A stretch of DNA of 26,162 bases, from the NCBI GenBank assembly GCA_035534995.1, contig DATLQX010000113.1:1-26162 (forward strand), in the 5' to 3' direction. Numbering within the stretch: the first letter of the stretch is position 1; each line of letters begins with the position of its first letter. The notes beneath the pieces are model-generated. The model had not been told where the DNA came from. It was given only the letters and a program-made list of their open reading frames with translations, and ran no database searches. Origin of the DNA: JANWHV01 sp035534995 (GTDB lineage: Bacteria > Chloroflexota > UBA5177 > JANWHV01). Shown here piece by piece: positions 1 to 7,812 of this stretch. Made by a program: the position numbers and the translations under genes.

Positions 1-506
1 CCTATCAGGTTGCGGCGCTCCCTCCGGATCGAGGATCGTCGGCACGATTTCCCCGCTCGGCAGTTGCGTCAGGCGGCTGCCAAAGGCCCCGTAGCGATAC
101 TGCACCAGGCTGCCGGCTCGGAAGGCGCGGTCGGTCGGCACTTTTGGCCCACGGAGGCCGTGCGTCGCCTCGTCCAGAGCGAGGGCAAGCCGGAGTGCCT
201 GGGCGTCGTCGCACGGGTAGATGGTGATAAACTTCCCGACCTGGGTGGGACCATATTCCCCCTGATTGAGCGAGGCAAGCCTCCGGCTGGAGGCCGCGGC
301 CTTACCGCGTCTGGATCGTTCGGACCCTCGATCCGCATCATGAAAGCATCAGGCACCGCGTCCATGATCTCGCGCAGTATGGGCAAGAACGAGCGATCAT
401 TGGACGCGGACCCGGTCTCTGGCTCCGCGCGGGCGGCTCTCGACGCTTGGCCTGGGCCGGTATGTACCTGTAACTGCTCTGGCACGAGGGGATCTTGCAC
501 GACCAT
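1..506 (-). pseudogene. Class III-type lanthionine synthetase (LanKC), 5' part, apparently frameshifted, cut by window edge
   Basis: LanKC enzymes install lanthionine or labionin bridges in ribosomal peptides, using lyase, kinase and cyclase domains. On the minus strand, the frame whose codons begin at 279, 276 and so on reads LNQGEYGPTQVGKFITIYP, then GPKVPTDRAF and YRYGAFG. These match the conserved N-terminal block of LanKC/RamC proteins (GKFxTxYP ... SDR ... YRYGxF). That frame is closed by a TGA at 349-351, and there is no ATG, GTG or TTG between the stop and the homology. A good start exists in another frame: ATG at 506 with GGAGG four bases upstream. The simplest reading is a frameshift between about 280 and 345, either a real mutation or an assembly indel. 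The kinase and cyclase domains would lie beyond the left edge. The family call is fairly sure; the state of the 5' end is inference. Confidence 0.65.
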
Positions 507-534
507 GCGGCCTCCGGAAACATTGGTCACGTCC

Positions 535-663
535 TCAGCACCAATGGGTGCTGTTCAGCACGATGCAGGTGAACTCCTCTCTTACCTCCTCGGTCTCCTC
601 CTCAACTACGTGCACCGGACGTCGCCCCGACGTGCCCTTACTCTGCCATACGTGGTTTGCCAT
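535..663 (-). CDS. Candidate RiPP (lanthipeptide-like) precursor peptide, 42 aa
   Basis: This short ORF was found by reading the minus strand directly. It begins at ATG 663, right after an in-frame TAG, and ends in TGA at 535. The leader half is polar and rich in glutamate. The C-terminus reads FTCIVLNSTHWC and then stops, so it has two Cys, a Ser and two Thr in the last twelve residues and ends on Cys. Only 28 bases separate it from the LanKC start at 506, and that gap holds the LanKC Shine-Dalgarno. A small acidic leader with a Ser/Thr/Cys core just ahead of a lanthionine synthetase is the usual precursor layout. Against it, I see no LxLQ leader motif as in many class III precursors, no strong Shine-Dalgarno before the ATG, and the neighbouring synthetase looks frameshifted. 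A GTG at 615 is an alternative start. Confidence 0.42.
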   Translation of the reverse strand: MANHVWQSKGTSGRRPVHVVEEETEEVREEFTCIVLNSTHWC

Positions 664-1240
664 CTAATTGCCACGCGATTGCCAGGGATGAGGGCATCTT
701 GTGCACGGTCGCCAGGGTGGAGAGTTCAAGAGGCAACCGCCCGCCAATGCCGGAGGACTATTTTCTCTGGTACCGTACGCGGCGGCAGTGTGGTTCCAGC
801 CTACGGTCATTCCGATGGCTGGAAATCGGGGAAAATCGTGGATCAGGCGCTGGTTGGGGGTCGGGCGCCGATCTTGTATACGGCCATGCCAGGCCCTCTT
901 GGTTCGGCGGCGGACCGTCATCCGGGTAGCACGATAGGCGCCGACGGGTGGCCGCGCCGGCGATTCTCGAGACCCACGCCTCTAAAAAGTGCCCTCTACC
1001 GCAAACGCGAGGCGCGGGCGCGCAACCGTGCTTGACACCACGGCTTAACCGGTGGTAGTGTGAATCTCGCACCGGATCCTTTGGTCGTCCCACGCACGAT
1101 AGCATGCATCGCTTGCCTACGGCGAGTGATCGTGAGTGGGAGTGTGCCCAGTGTTCCACTGGATACCGGCATCCGTAAGAGGTGGCCCATTCTCGGCCGC
1201 CCTCGGGAAGACGATTCGCGATCTACCAGGCAGCGCCGAA
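664..1240. other. Intergenic region with no supportable gene
   Basis: The stretch between the anti-sigma gene and the candidate precursor has open frames on both strands, but they look random: rich in Arg, Pro and Cys, with no recognisable domain and no good Shine-Dalgarno. The only structured element I see is the promoter-like and palindromic sequence at 1032-1061. Any promoter for the lanthipeptide-like unit should lie here on the minus strand, but I could not pick out a convincing one. Confidence 0.4.
1032..1061 (+). promoter_or_regulatory. Sigma-70-like promoter with embedded palindrome, no gene behind it
   Basis: TTGACA at 1032-1037 is followed after 18 bases by TAGTGT at 1056-1061. The span 1037-1056 is a near-perfect palindrome centred on TTAA, with eight of ten positions paired, which would place a dimeric regulator over the spacer and the edges of both hexamers. 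On the plus strand the next 900 bases are antisense to the anti-sigma gene, so an RNA from here would be antisense or non-coding. It could equally be an operator alone. Confidence 0.35.
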
Positions 1241-1981
1241 CTAGGCAGACGCCTCATCCTCCCGTGGTCCGATCCGCACTCCCTCAAGAACAACCACGGA
1301 GTCAGGCAGGGTGATCTCGAGATCGTAGAGGCCGGCGGCCACGTCGCTGAAGACCAGGTTGCCCAGGTCGTCGAGCGGCGCCTCGCCCACCAGCCGCTCC
1401 TGAAGCGACAGACGAGTGATTCCGGTCGGTGGTTCGACGGCGTCTCCGTCGGGGAGCACCAGCCCCAGGAGATTCCAGCGGCGAACGCCGCTCCCCGAGG
1501 GCTCCAGGGTCAACGACACGGTGATGCCCTCGGCCTCATAACTCCGCACGGTGTCGCTTGCCTCCCCGCGGACCATCGCATAGGCCATCACCTCGCCGGG
1601 AGGCGGCAACAGATGGGCGACCAGGCGGCGGAACGGCGAGGGGCGGCGAGCCAGATCGAGCAGCGGATTGCCGGCCAGGCCGGCGCGCAGGGTGGAGAAC
1701 TCAGCCTGGCAGTGAGGGCAACCTGCCAGGTGGGTTCTGGCGAGGAGGGCCGCCTCGGGGGTCAACAGATCAAGAGCCAGCTCCCCCAACTCCTGCGTCG
1801 GAGGGCATTCGACGCGGTAGAGACGGGCGCCCAGCGCGCGATCGACGATCCCGTAGGCCGCCATGCTGTTCGCGCAGGGCGGGCAGACCCGCAAGTGAGG
1901 TTCGAGAGCCTCATCGGGCTCGCCATGGGCGAACGCCAGCAAGCGCTCGGGAGTGAAGAGGCTGGGATTAGTACAGTCCAT
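1241..1981 (-). CDS. Anti-sigma factor with two zinc-finger (zf-HC2) motifs
   Basis: The protein has 246 aa. Two HxxxCxxC zinc-binding motifs are visible: H29/C33/C36 (HLRVCPPC) and H84/C88/C91 (HLAGCPHC). These are the hallmark of ZAS/zf-HC2 anti-sigma domains, which hold an ECF sigma factor inactive. The remaining 150 residues have no transmembrane segment and look like a beta-rich domain, so the protein is probably cytoplasmic. The start is ATG 1981, with AAGGA eight bases upstream. The gene lies 96 bases downstream of the ECF-like sigma gene on the same strand, the usual order for a sigma/anti-sigma pair. Two zinc motifs in one chain are less common than one. The pairing is inferred from position; the zinc motifs are read directly. 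Confidence 0.75.
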   Translation of the reverse strand: MDCTNPSLFTPERLLAFAHGEPDEALEPHLRVCPPCANSMAAYGIVDRALGARLYRVECPPTQELGELALDLLTPEAALLARTHLAGCPHCQAEFSTLRAGLAGNPLLDLARRPSPFRRLVAHLLPPPGEVMAYAMVRGEASDTVRSYEAEGITVSLTLEPSGSGVRRWNLLGLVLPDGDAVEPPTGITRLSLQERLVGEAPLDDLGNLVFSDVAAGLYDLEITLPDSVVVLEGVRIGPREDEASA

Positions 1982-2077
1982 GGTTATCGTCCTTGACTCC
2001 GCGAGGGGAAGGATTCGCCGTCACGCCGGCGTGGCGCCCTCCACCCTCACTCTCTATAAACGCTCGCGATCTTTAGT

Positions 2078-2761
2078 TTAGTCCCTTTCAGCTTCGGAAG
2101 CGGTGAGGAAGCCATGCAGAGCGGCGGACTGGCGCAGGCGGTCGATGGCAGTACGTTTGATGCGGTAGATATCGTCCATGTGAGGAAACTCTTCGCCATG
2201 ACGGGCGTGGATCTCCCGTGGACTGAGGCCAATGGCATACGACAGATAGATCACGCGGCGCTCACGCTCGTGGGTCAGCGTGTTCGCCACGCGGTGCCAC
2301 AATTCCGCCGCGTCCAGCTTGTCTCCTACCACGCCTTCCACGGTCTCCCGGGCCTGGAGCGTCTGGACCGTCTCCAGATCCACTTCCAGCGCGCCGTGTC
2401 GTTGGGCCCGCAGATGATCGAGCACGGTGGTGTGCACGCACATCTTCAGATAGTTCAGTACGGCGGCCAGGGAGCCGAAACGGGCGAACTTGGCCGGATC
2501 GAGCGCCCGCCAGAACCGCTCGAAGGCCGCGTTTACCCCCTCATCCTCATCCATCCTGGCCTTGAGCCAGATGCGGGCGAGACCGGCGTACTGGGCGTGG
2601 ATACCAGCCCACGCCGCGTCGTCGCGCTCGACGATGGCGCGACGAAACAACTCGAAACAAAACGATTCGCGGAATGGTTCGCCGCGGAGGTAACGATCGG
2701 TCTCCTCCCGACAGGAGCGCGCGAGCTCACGAACGTCGAGTCCCCCAGCCATGGTGGTCAA
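2078..2761 (-). CDS. ECF-like RNA polymerase sigma factor
   Basis: This 227-aa protein looks like a two-domain sigma factor. A region-2-like stretch covers about residues 55-120; FERFWRALDPAKF leads into a helix ending in LDHLRAQRHG. A region-4-like helix-turn-helix follows at about 165-215 (LTHERERRVIYLSYAIGLSPREI and then YRIKRTAIDRLRQS). It should direct RNA polymerase to a small regulon and be restrained by the adjacent zinc-finger protein. Two starts are possible: TTG at 2761, close behind AGGGGG, and ATG at 2752, three codons later. The gene is divergent from the large sigma-70 gene across a 268-base spacer. Sequence similarity to canonical ECF groups is moderate, so the subgroup is not assigned. 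Confidence 0.72.
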   Translation of the reverse strand: MTTMAGGLDVRELARSCREETDRYLRGEPFRESFCFELFRRAIVERDDAAWAGIHAQYAGLARIWLKARMDEDEGVNAAFERFWRALDPAKFARFGSLAAVLNYLKMCVHTTVLDHLRAQRHGALEVDLETVQTLQARETVEGVVGDKLDAAELWHRVANTLTHERERRVIYLSYAIGLSPREIHARHGEEFPHMDDIYRIKRTAIDRLRQSAALHGFLTASEAERD

Positions 2762-3029
2762 CCGCCCCCTTATCGTCGCGGAGCGCCCGCTCCCAGGAGG
2801 GATGCTCGGGTCTCCGGCGCCGCCGCGTCCTCCGTGGGTAGTATCCCCGGCGTGCCGGGGCCGGTCAAGCAGGGAGATCCCGCCTACGATGAGGGGCTAT
2901 CTCATTCCCGTCTCATCTTAGGCAGTCATACTGGCACGGGGCCGCCCGTGCCGCCAAAAAGCTCGTGGCCCGCGTTTATGAGGAATAGCAGCGTTCGCGG
3001 TTCCCGTCGTTTCACGAAAGAGTAAGGAA
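2762..3029. promoter_or_regulatory. Divergent intergenic region between two sigma-factor genes, with two hairpins
   Basis: This 268-base spacer must hold the start regions of both the ECF-like sigma gene (minus) and the sigma-70 gene (plus). Two short perfect hairpins are visible: CCCCGG at 2845-2850 pairing with 2855-2860, and GGCACGGG at 2933-2940 pairing with 2945-2952 across a four-base loop. I could not assign clear -35/-10 pairs. The hairpin at 2933-2952 would lie in the leader of the plus-strand gene if transcription starts upstream of it. Confidence 0.35.
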
Positions 3030-4715
3030 ATGCCGATGACTTGCCCGGTCGCGCCCGTTTCACTCGTACGCATGGATTCCCCGGAACCGAAGATCTTCCC
3101 CGCGCCGCCGGCGCCCGCGCCCCGGATCTTGGAGGGGGAATCCCGCGGCCCGCAAGAGGTCCAGCTGGACGATATGGTGCGCCTGTATCTACGCGAGATA
3201 GGCGGCGTGCCGCTGTTGTCATCCCGAGAAGAGATCCGGTTGGCGGCGGCGGTGCGAGCAGCGGCCGCCGCGAGCGATCAGGCGCGGAATTGGTTGGCCA
3301 TGGCCATTCGCCTGCGGTGGCTTGCGCGCGACGAAAGCGTCCTGGCGCGGTGCGCGGTTGCCTGGGCTCCGCTTCTTGGGTGCGAGCCGATCATCCTCGA
3401 ACACGCGGCCCAATCACTGGTCCAACTGCTGCTCGAAAGCCAGGTTGGGCTGGGTGGGCAAGGTGCTACCGTTCAGGGATGGCTGGGTCTGGAGGGCGGC
3501 ACCCCCCTCCAGACCCTGGCCGAACTGCTGCGGCGGGTAGGCGAGAATGATCCGGCGGTGACCGGCGCCTTGATTGGGCTTGCCGTTACCTGTGGGACCG
3601 CTTCCGAGCTGGCTACTTTGCTGTTGGAGCGCCTACGCGCGGCCATTATCGTGGACAAACAACCGCTTCGCCGGTTGGAGCGTTCAGAGGCGACGGCCGA
3701 AGAGGACGACGCGGACTGGGAAGGCGAGAAGGACAGCGCGCGGACGGATGCCGGCGAGGTTCTGGTGCGTCTGCAAGGGGTGACTTTGCCCCTGGCCGAG
3801 CCCGCGCGCGAACTGCTTGCCGTCCTCCACTACGGTTCCGCCGAAGCGGCTCTGCTGTGGGGAGAGCGCGAGGCGGGTATGCCGGCAAGCGCCCTGGCGC
3901 TGAGCCTGGCGCGCATCGCGCGGCTGCCCGACGCGGCGGCCCAGCAGTTGCTGAGTGACTGGCGCGTTGATGATGCCGTGATCGCCGAGGGAGAAGCGAG
4001 CCGGCGCCGCCTGGTGGAGGCCAACTTGCGCCTGGTGGTGAGCATTGGCAAAAAGTACATCTGGCGCGGTGTCCCGCTCCTTGACTTGATCCAGGAGGGC
4101 AGCATTGGCTTGATGCGGGCAGCCGAGAAATTCGACCACGCCCGAGGCTTCCGCTTCAGTACCTATGCCACCTGGTGGATTCGCCAGGCGATGTTGCGAG
4201 CTATCGCCGATCAGAGCCGCACCATCCGGATGCCGGTGCATATGGTCGAGCTGCATCATCGCTACTTGCGGGAAGCACAAACCCTGGAACAGAGTCTGGG
4301 GCGGGAACCACGGGTCGAGGAAGTAGCCTCCCGCGTGGGCCTCTCGCCGCGGAAAGCCCTGGAACTGCTTCGGGCGGCCCAGGAACCGGTGTCGCTGGAG
4401 ACCCCAGTAGGGAATGAAGACGACAATCTGCTGGGCGATTTCATTGTGGATCCCACCGCCGGATCCCCCTCCGACACCATGGCGAGAGACCAGCTTACCC
4501 GCCAACTGAACGAGGCGCTGGCTACCCTTTCTCCCCGTGAACAAATGGTGATCCGCCTCCGCTTTGGCCTGCACGACGGGGAAACGCACACCCTGGAGGA
4601 GATTGGCCGCATCATGCGGGTGACGCGGGAGCGGATCCGTCAACTGGAGATGCGCGCCCTGCGTAAGCTCCGCCATCCCTCACGAGGTGAATTCCTGAGC
4701 GACTGGGCGAATTGA
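3030..4715 (+). CDS. RNA polymerase sigma-70 factor (RpoD/SigA-like)
   Basis: The 561-aa protein has the full primary-type architecture. Region 1.2 is at about residues 48-75 (VRLYLREIGGVPLLSSREE). A non-conserved insert of about 240 residues follows. Region 2 is at about 330-408 and includes NLRLVVSIGKKY, GLMRAAEKFD and YATWWIRQA. Region 3 is at about 410-475, and region 4 at about 498-555 (LSPREQMVIRLRFGL and VTRERIRQLE). It recruits RNA polymerase to -10/-35 promoters. The insert between 1.2 and 2 is not recognisable and is larger than in many SigA proteins. AAGGA sits one base before ATG 3030 but seven bases before ATG 3036, so translation probably begins at 3036. A genome may carry several such factors, so whether this is the primary or a group 2 sigma is not decided. 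Confidence 0.9.
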   Translation: MPMTCPVAPVSLVRMDSPEPKIFPAPPAPAPRILEGESRGPQEVQLDDMVRLYLREIGGVPLLSSREEIRLAAAVRAAAAASDQARNWLAMAIRLRWLARDESVLARCAVAWAPLLGCEPIILEHAAQSLVQLLLESQVGLGGQGATVQGWLGLEGGTPLQTLAELLRRVGENDPAVTGALIGLAVTCGTASELATLLLERLRAAIIVDKQPLRRLERSEATAEEDDADWEGEKDSARTDAGEVLVRLQGVTLPLAEPARELLAVLHYGSAEAALLWGEREAGMPASALALSLARIARLPDAAAQQLLSDWRVDDAVIAEGEASRRRLVEANLRLVVSIGKKYIWRGVPLLDLIQEGSIGLMRAAEKFDHARGFRFSTYATWWIRQAMLRAIADQSRTIRMPVHMVELHHRYLREAQTLEQSLGREPRVEEVASRVGLSPRKALELLRAAQEPVSLETPVGNEDDNLLGDFIVDPTAGSPSDTMARDQLTRQLNEALATLSPREQMVIRLRFGLHDGETHTLEEIGRIMRVTRERIRQLEMRALRKLRHPSRGEFLSDWAN

Positions 4716-5146
4716 CGGGCCAAACCTGGTGAGCCGCCTGATCATTACCCTCGTTTCTCTCTCGCGGGGGAAGTCCGCGGCGGGAGCGTCTGATTTGTGG
4801 ATAAAGATCAGTCCTAAAAGGACCTACTGTCCCGATGGTGGGCACACCTGCCACTGTAAAGTATTTGACAGGCATTGGGCACCAATCCTACACTGCCAAG
4901 CAGCCTCTTGACCAGAGGGGATCCGGTAGGCGCCGCTCGATTGGCGGGGTGGAAGCCTATCATCCAGGTTACAGTCACGGAACCTCCGGCTCTCGGCGAT
5001 CAGGTTGGGCCTAATTGTAGGGAGGTGATCGTTTCGGCCCCGGATCATCCGGTTGGCAGGTGTCGTCTGGAGATCGCTGGGATGCTCGCGCTGTATCGTG
5101 TAGCCAAATGATGGCGTAAAATCGTGGTAGCGAAGGGAACCCGAGC
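4716..5146 (+). other. Long intergenic region and 5' leader of the peptide importer
   Basis: There are 431 bases between the sigma-70 stop and the TTG start of the binding-protein gene. I see no gene in it. It holds the promoter listed at 4864-4893, which leaves about 245 bases of untranslated leader. The leader could fold, but I recognise no known riboswitch or T-box. Confidence 0.45.
4864..4893 (+). promoter_or_regulatory. Sigma-70 promoter upstream of the peptide-importer operon
   Basis: A perfect TTGACA (4864-4869), an 18-base spacer and TACACT (4888-4893) form the best promoter match ahead of the importer. It points at the binding-protein gene and would give a leader of about 245 bases. 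This is called from sequence only. Confidence 0.5.
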
Positions 5147-6790
5147 TTGAAACCGACGCGGATTCTCGGCCCCCTTGCGGTAGCCGGCCTGCTGGTAGCG
5201 GGCGGGGTGCTGCCGATGGCCTCGCATTCCAGTACTCATGCCGCCCGCCTCTCGGGCCCGGTTAAGGGCGGAACGATGATCGACGGGCTGTACGAGGAGC
5301 CCGACCGGCTGATCCCCAATACCAGTTCGATGACCTACGCGGTTAACGTGGACACCACGCTCTTCTCTCCGTTGTTCTATACCGACAACAAGGGTGTACT
5401 CTTCGCGGGCCTGGCGGCGGACATTCCCACCGTGGCTAACGGTCAAATTTCGAAGGATCTGAAGACCTATACCTTCAAGCTTCGCCCCGGTCTTCTGTGG
5501 TCCGACGGCCAGCCGCTGGACGCCCGCGACGTGGACTATTCCTGGAAGACCTGGGTCAATAAGGACCTGATCATCAATACCAACGTTGGCCTGGCCCAGA
5601 TCAAGAGCACCACCGTTTCCGCCGACAATCTGTCGATCACCTTCCATCTCAGCGCACCCTCCATCTCATTCGTGGCCGACTGGGCGGACCAATACTTCCC
5701 CATGCCCGCCCATATCTTGAGCAGCATGACCGCGAAGCAGCTGAATACCAGCAAATTCACCTTTCAACCGACGGTAGATAGTGGACCCTTCATCATTCAG
5801 TCGCGGAAGCCGGGGGACAACATCACCGAGGTGCCGAATCCCCACTACTATCAGCCGGGAAAGCCGTACCTGTCCAAGCTGATCTTCCGCATCATCCCCG
5901 ATCAGGTGGCGATCACCAACGCCCTGAGCGCGCATGAGATCGATGCCAGTTGGTTCCTGGACGTGTCGCAGGCCAACACGCTGGAACATATCAGCGGCTA
6001 TACCTACGTGCCGGGACTGGCGCCCAATGTCGAGCAGGGACTGCTGAATTTGAAGAATCCGATCTTGCAGGACGTGCGAGTGCGACAGGCGCTCGAGTAC
6101 GGCCTCAACCGACAGGCCATGGCCGCGGACGTCTGGCACGGGGCCATTCCCCTGGCTACCGATGAGCCGCCTTCACTGTTCAGCTTTGACCCTTCGATCA
6201 AGCCCTATCCCTATGACCCGGTGAAAGCCGGCCAACTGCTTGACGCCGCTGGCTGGAAGATGGGCGCCGATGGGCGCCGGCACAAGAACGGCAAGACGCT
6301 TTCCCTGCGCTATAGCACCACGGCCCGGAATAACTGGCGGGCACAGGACGAGTTGATTGCTCTCACCGATTATCAGCAGCTTGGGATCGACCTTCGGATC
6401 ATCAACTACCCGGCCGATACCTACTTTGGCTCGATCCTCCCGAGCGGGCAGTATGACATCGGAGAGTTCGAGAACAACGCCTACTACGACCCCGACATCT
6501 CCATCTACAATGCGTTCGCTAGCAGCCAGGTTCCTCCGCACGGCGGGAACTGGGGCTGGTATATCAATCCAACCTACGACAAACTGATCGCGCAGGAAGA
6601 AAGCACGGCGGATCAGTCGCAACGTAAGGTGATCTTCAGCAAGATGCAGCAGGTCATGCACGACCAACTGCCGTCGCTCTGGTACTACGACCCCCCGAAC
6701 ATCTACGAGTACCGCAATTCGCTGCACAATTACATGCCCGGACCTTATAGCGGGGAATGCTGGAACACCCAGGACTGGTACAAGAGCTAA
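5147..6790 (+). CDS. Peptide ABC transporter substrate-binding protein (SBP family 5)
   Basis: This 547-aa extracytoplasmic protein should capture di- or oligopeptides and deliver them to the two permeases downstream. Residues 1-33 form a signal peptide: positive start (MKPTR), hydrophobic core (LAVAGLLVAGGVL) and a likely AxA-type cleavage near THAA. The mature part shows family-5 features, including the stretch around YTFKLRPGLLWSDGQPL (about residues 110-125), the DVRVRQALEYGLNRQ segment near 310 and the PYDPVKAGQLL segment near 355. Length fits DppA/OppA proteins. The start is TTG 5147, with AAGGGA about nine bases upstream; the signal peptide begins right there. There is no clear lipobox cysteine, so it may be secreted or held otherwise. 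Substrate class is inferred from family. Confidence 0.88.
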   Translation: MKPTRILGPLAVAGLLVAGGVLPMASHSSTHAARLSGPVKGGTMIDGLYEEPDRLIPNTSSMTYAVNVDTTLFSPLFYTDNKGVLFAGLAADIPTVANGQISKDLKTYTFKLRPGLLWSDGQPLDARDVDYSWKTWVNKDLIINTNVGLAQIKSTTVSADNLSITFHLSAPSISFVADWADQYFPMPAHILSSMTAKQLNTSKFTFQPTVDSGPFIIQSRKPGDNITEVPNPHYYQPGKPYLSKLIFRIIPDQVAITNALSAHEIDASWFLDVSQANTLEHISGYTYVPGLAPNVEQGLLNLKNPILQDVRVRQALEYGLNRQAMAADVWHGAIPLATDEPPSLFSFDPSIKPYPYDPVKAGQLLDAAGWKMGADGRRHKNGKTLSLRYSTTARNNWRAQDELIALTDYQQLGIDLRIINYPADTYFGSILPSGQYDIGEFENNAYYDPDISIYNAFASSQVPPHGGNWGWYINPTYDKLIAQEESTADQSQRKVIFSKMQQVMHDQLPSLWYYDPPNIYEYRNSLHNYMPGPYSGECWNTQDWYKS

Positions 6791-6806
6791 TACCCATGCG
6801 GGACGC

Positions 6807-6839
6807 GAGATGGGCGGCTTCATAGAAGCCGCCCATCTC
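6807..6839 (+). promoter_or_regulatory. Perfect 15-bp intercistronic hairpin between binding protein and permease
   Basis: Bases 6807-6821 pair perfectly with 6825-6839 across a 3-base loop. No T-run follows, so it is not a classical intrinsic terminator. A stable stem at this place between a binding-protein gene and its permease genes commonly protects the upstream mRNA or lowers downstream expression, so that binding protein exceeds permease. That role is inferred; the stem is seen directly. Confidence 0.7.
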
Positions 6840-6861
6840 CCCGCCGTGAGGATGGGAGAAC

Positions 6862-7812
6862 GTGGGCACCTATATCGCGCGGCGCCTCCTGCAGGCGATT
6901 CCACTCTTGCTGGTGATCAGCATTGCCCTATTCGGGCTCCTGCATTTGATTCCCGGCGGCCCCGAGCAAGTGGCCTTCAGTCCGCGCATGTCCGAGCAGG
7001 CCCGGCACGATATGGTGGTGGCCCTCGGCCTCGATCAGCCTCTCCCCATCCAATACGTGAAGTGGCTCTGGGGCATGGTCCACTTCGACTTCGGCAACAC
7101 CTTCAAGGACGGGCAACCGGTGATCACCACGATCGGTGATCGGCTGCCGAACAGTCTGGAATTGCTGGGTATCTCCTTCCTGGTCGCCCTTCTGGTGGCT
7201 ATTCCCCTGGGGATTATCGCCGCCGTCAAGCAATACTCGATTATCGATTATCTTTTCACCGTGCTCTCGTACACGGGCATCTCGATGCCGGTCTTCTGGT
7301 TCGCCGAGATGCTGGTACTGTTTCTCTCGATCCAGCATAATTGGTTCCCCACGGGGGATATGCAAACCGAGGGTCAGCCCTCCTCGTTCATTGACAGCGT
7401 GCATCATCTGGTGCTGCCGGTCCTGGTGCTCTCCTTCGCCTTTATCGCCTCCTGGAGCCGCTATCTCCGGTCCAGCATGCTGGAGGTGCTGCATCAGGAT
7501 TATCTTCGTACCGCCCGCGCCAAGGGCCTCCGCCGTATCCGCGTGGTACTGAAACATGCCTTCCGCAATGCCCTGATCCCCCTGGTGACCGTGGTGGCGC
7601 TGGACCTCAGCAGCATCTTCGGAGGAGCGGTGATCACCGAGACGATCTTCTCCTGGCCAGGGTTGGGCCGCCTGTTCTTCGATTCCCTGGAGAGCCGCGA
7701 CTACCCGGTTCTGATGGCCATGATGGTGCTGTCGGCCGTCAGCGTGGTCGCCTGCAATATCATCGCCGACATTATTTATGGGTTCCTGGACCCAAGGATC
7801 CGCTACTCATGA
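6862..7812 (+). CDS. Peptide ABC transporter permease, DppB/OppB type
   Basis: This inner-membrane protein of 316 aa forms half of the peptide channel. The N-terminus (MGTYIARRLLQAIPLLLVIS) is the standard DppB opening with the first membrane helix. About six hydrophobic segments follow. The EAA loop that contacts the ATPase is at about residues 212-245 (RTARAKGLRRIRVVLKHAF). The start is GTG 6862, preceded by GGATGGGAG. It lies 71 bases after the binding-protein gene, behind the hairpin, and its stop overlaps the next start as ATGA, so the two permeases are translationally coupled. Confidence 0.9.
   Translation: MGTYIARRLLQAIPLLLVISIALFGLLHLIPGGPEQVAFSPRMSEQARHDMVVALGLDQPLPIQYVKWLWGMVHFDFGNTFKDGQPVITTIGDRLPNSLELLGISFLVALLVAIPLGIIAAVKQYSIIDYLFTVLSYTGISMPVFWFAEMLVLFLSIQHNWFPTGDMQTEGQPSSFIDSVHHLVLPVLVLSFAFIASWSRYLRSSMLEVLHQDYLRTARAKGLRRIRVVLKHAFRNALIPLVTVVALDLSSIFGGAVITETIFSWPGLGRLFFDSLESRDYPVLMAMMVLSAVSVVACNIIADIIYGFLDPRIRYS

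Noticed and set aside
10..1035. Long plus-strand open frame opposite the LanKC region
   Set aside because: It is antisense to the LanKC homology and the candidate precursor, has no domain, and its composition looks like random GC-rich sequence.
1060..1314. Plus-strand ORF right behind the promoter at 1032-1061
   Set aside because: GTG start without a ribosome site, low-complexity Arg/Pro-rich product, and it runs into the anti-sigma gene in antisense.
2114..3025. Plus-strand open frame opposite the ECF sigma gene
   Set aside because: The minus strand carries recognisable sigma-factor regions; the plus frame has none.
3684..4676. 330-codon minus-strand open frame inside the sigma-70 gene
   Set aside because: It mirrors conserved sigma regions 2-4 on the other strand; high GC makes long antisense frames common.
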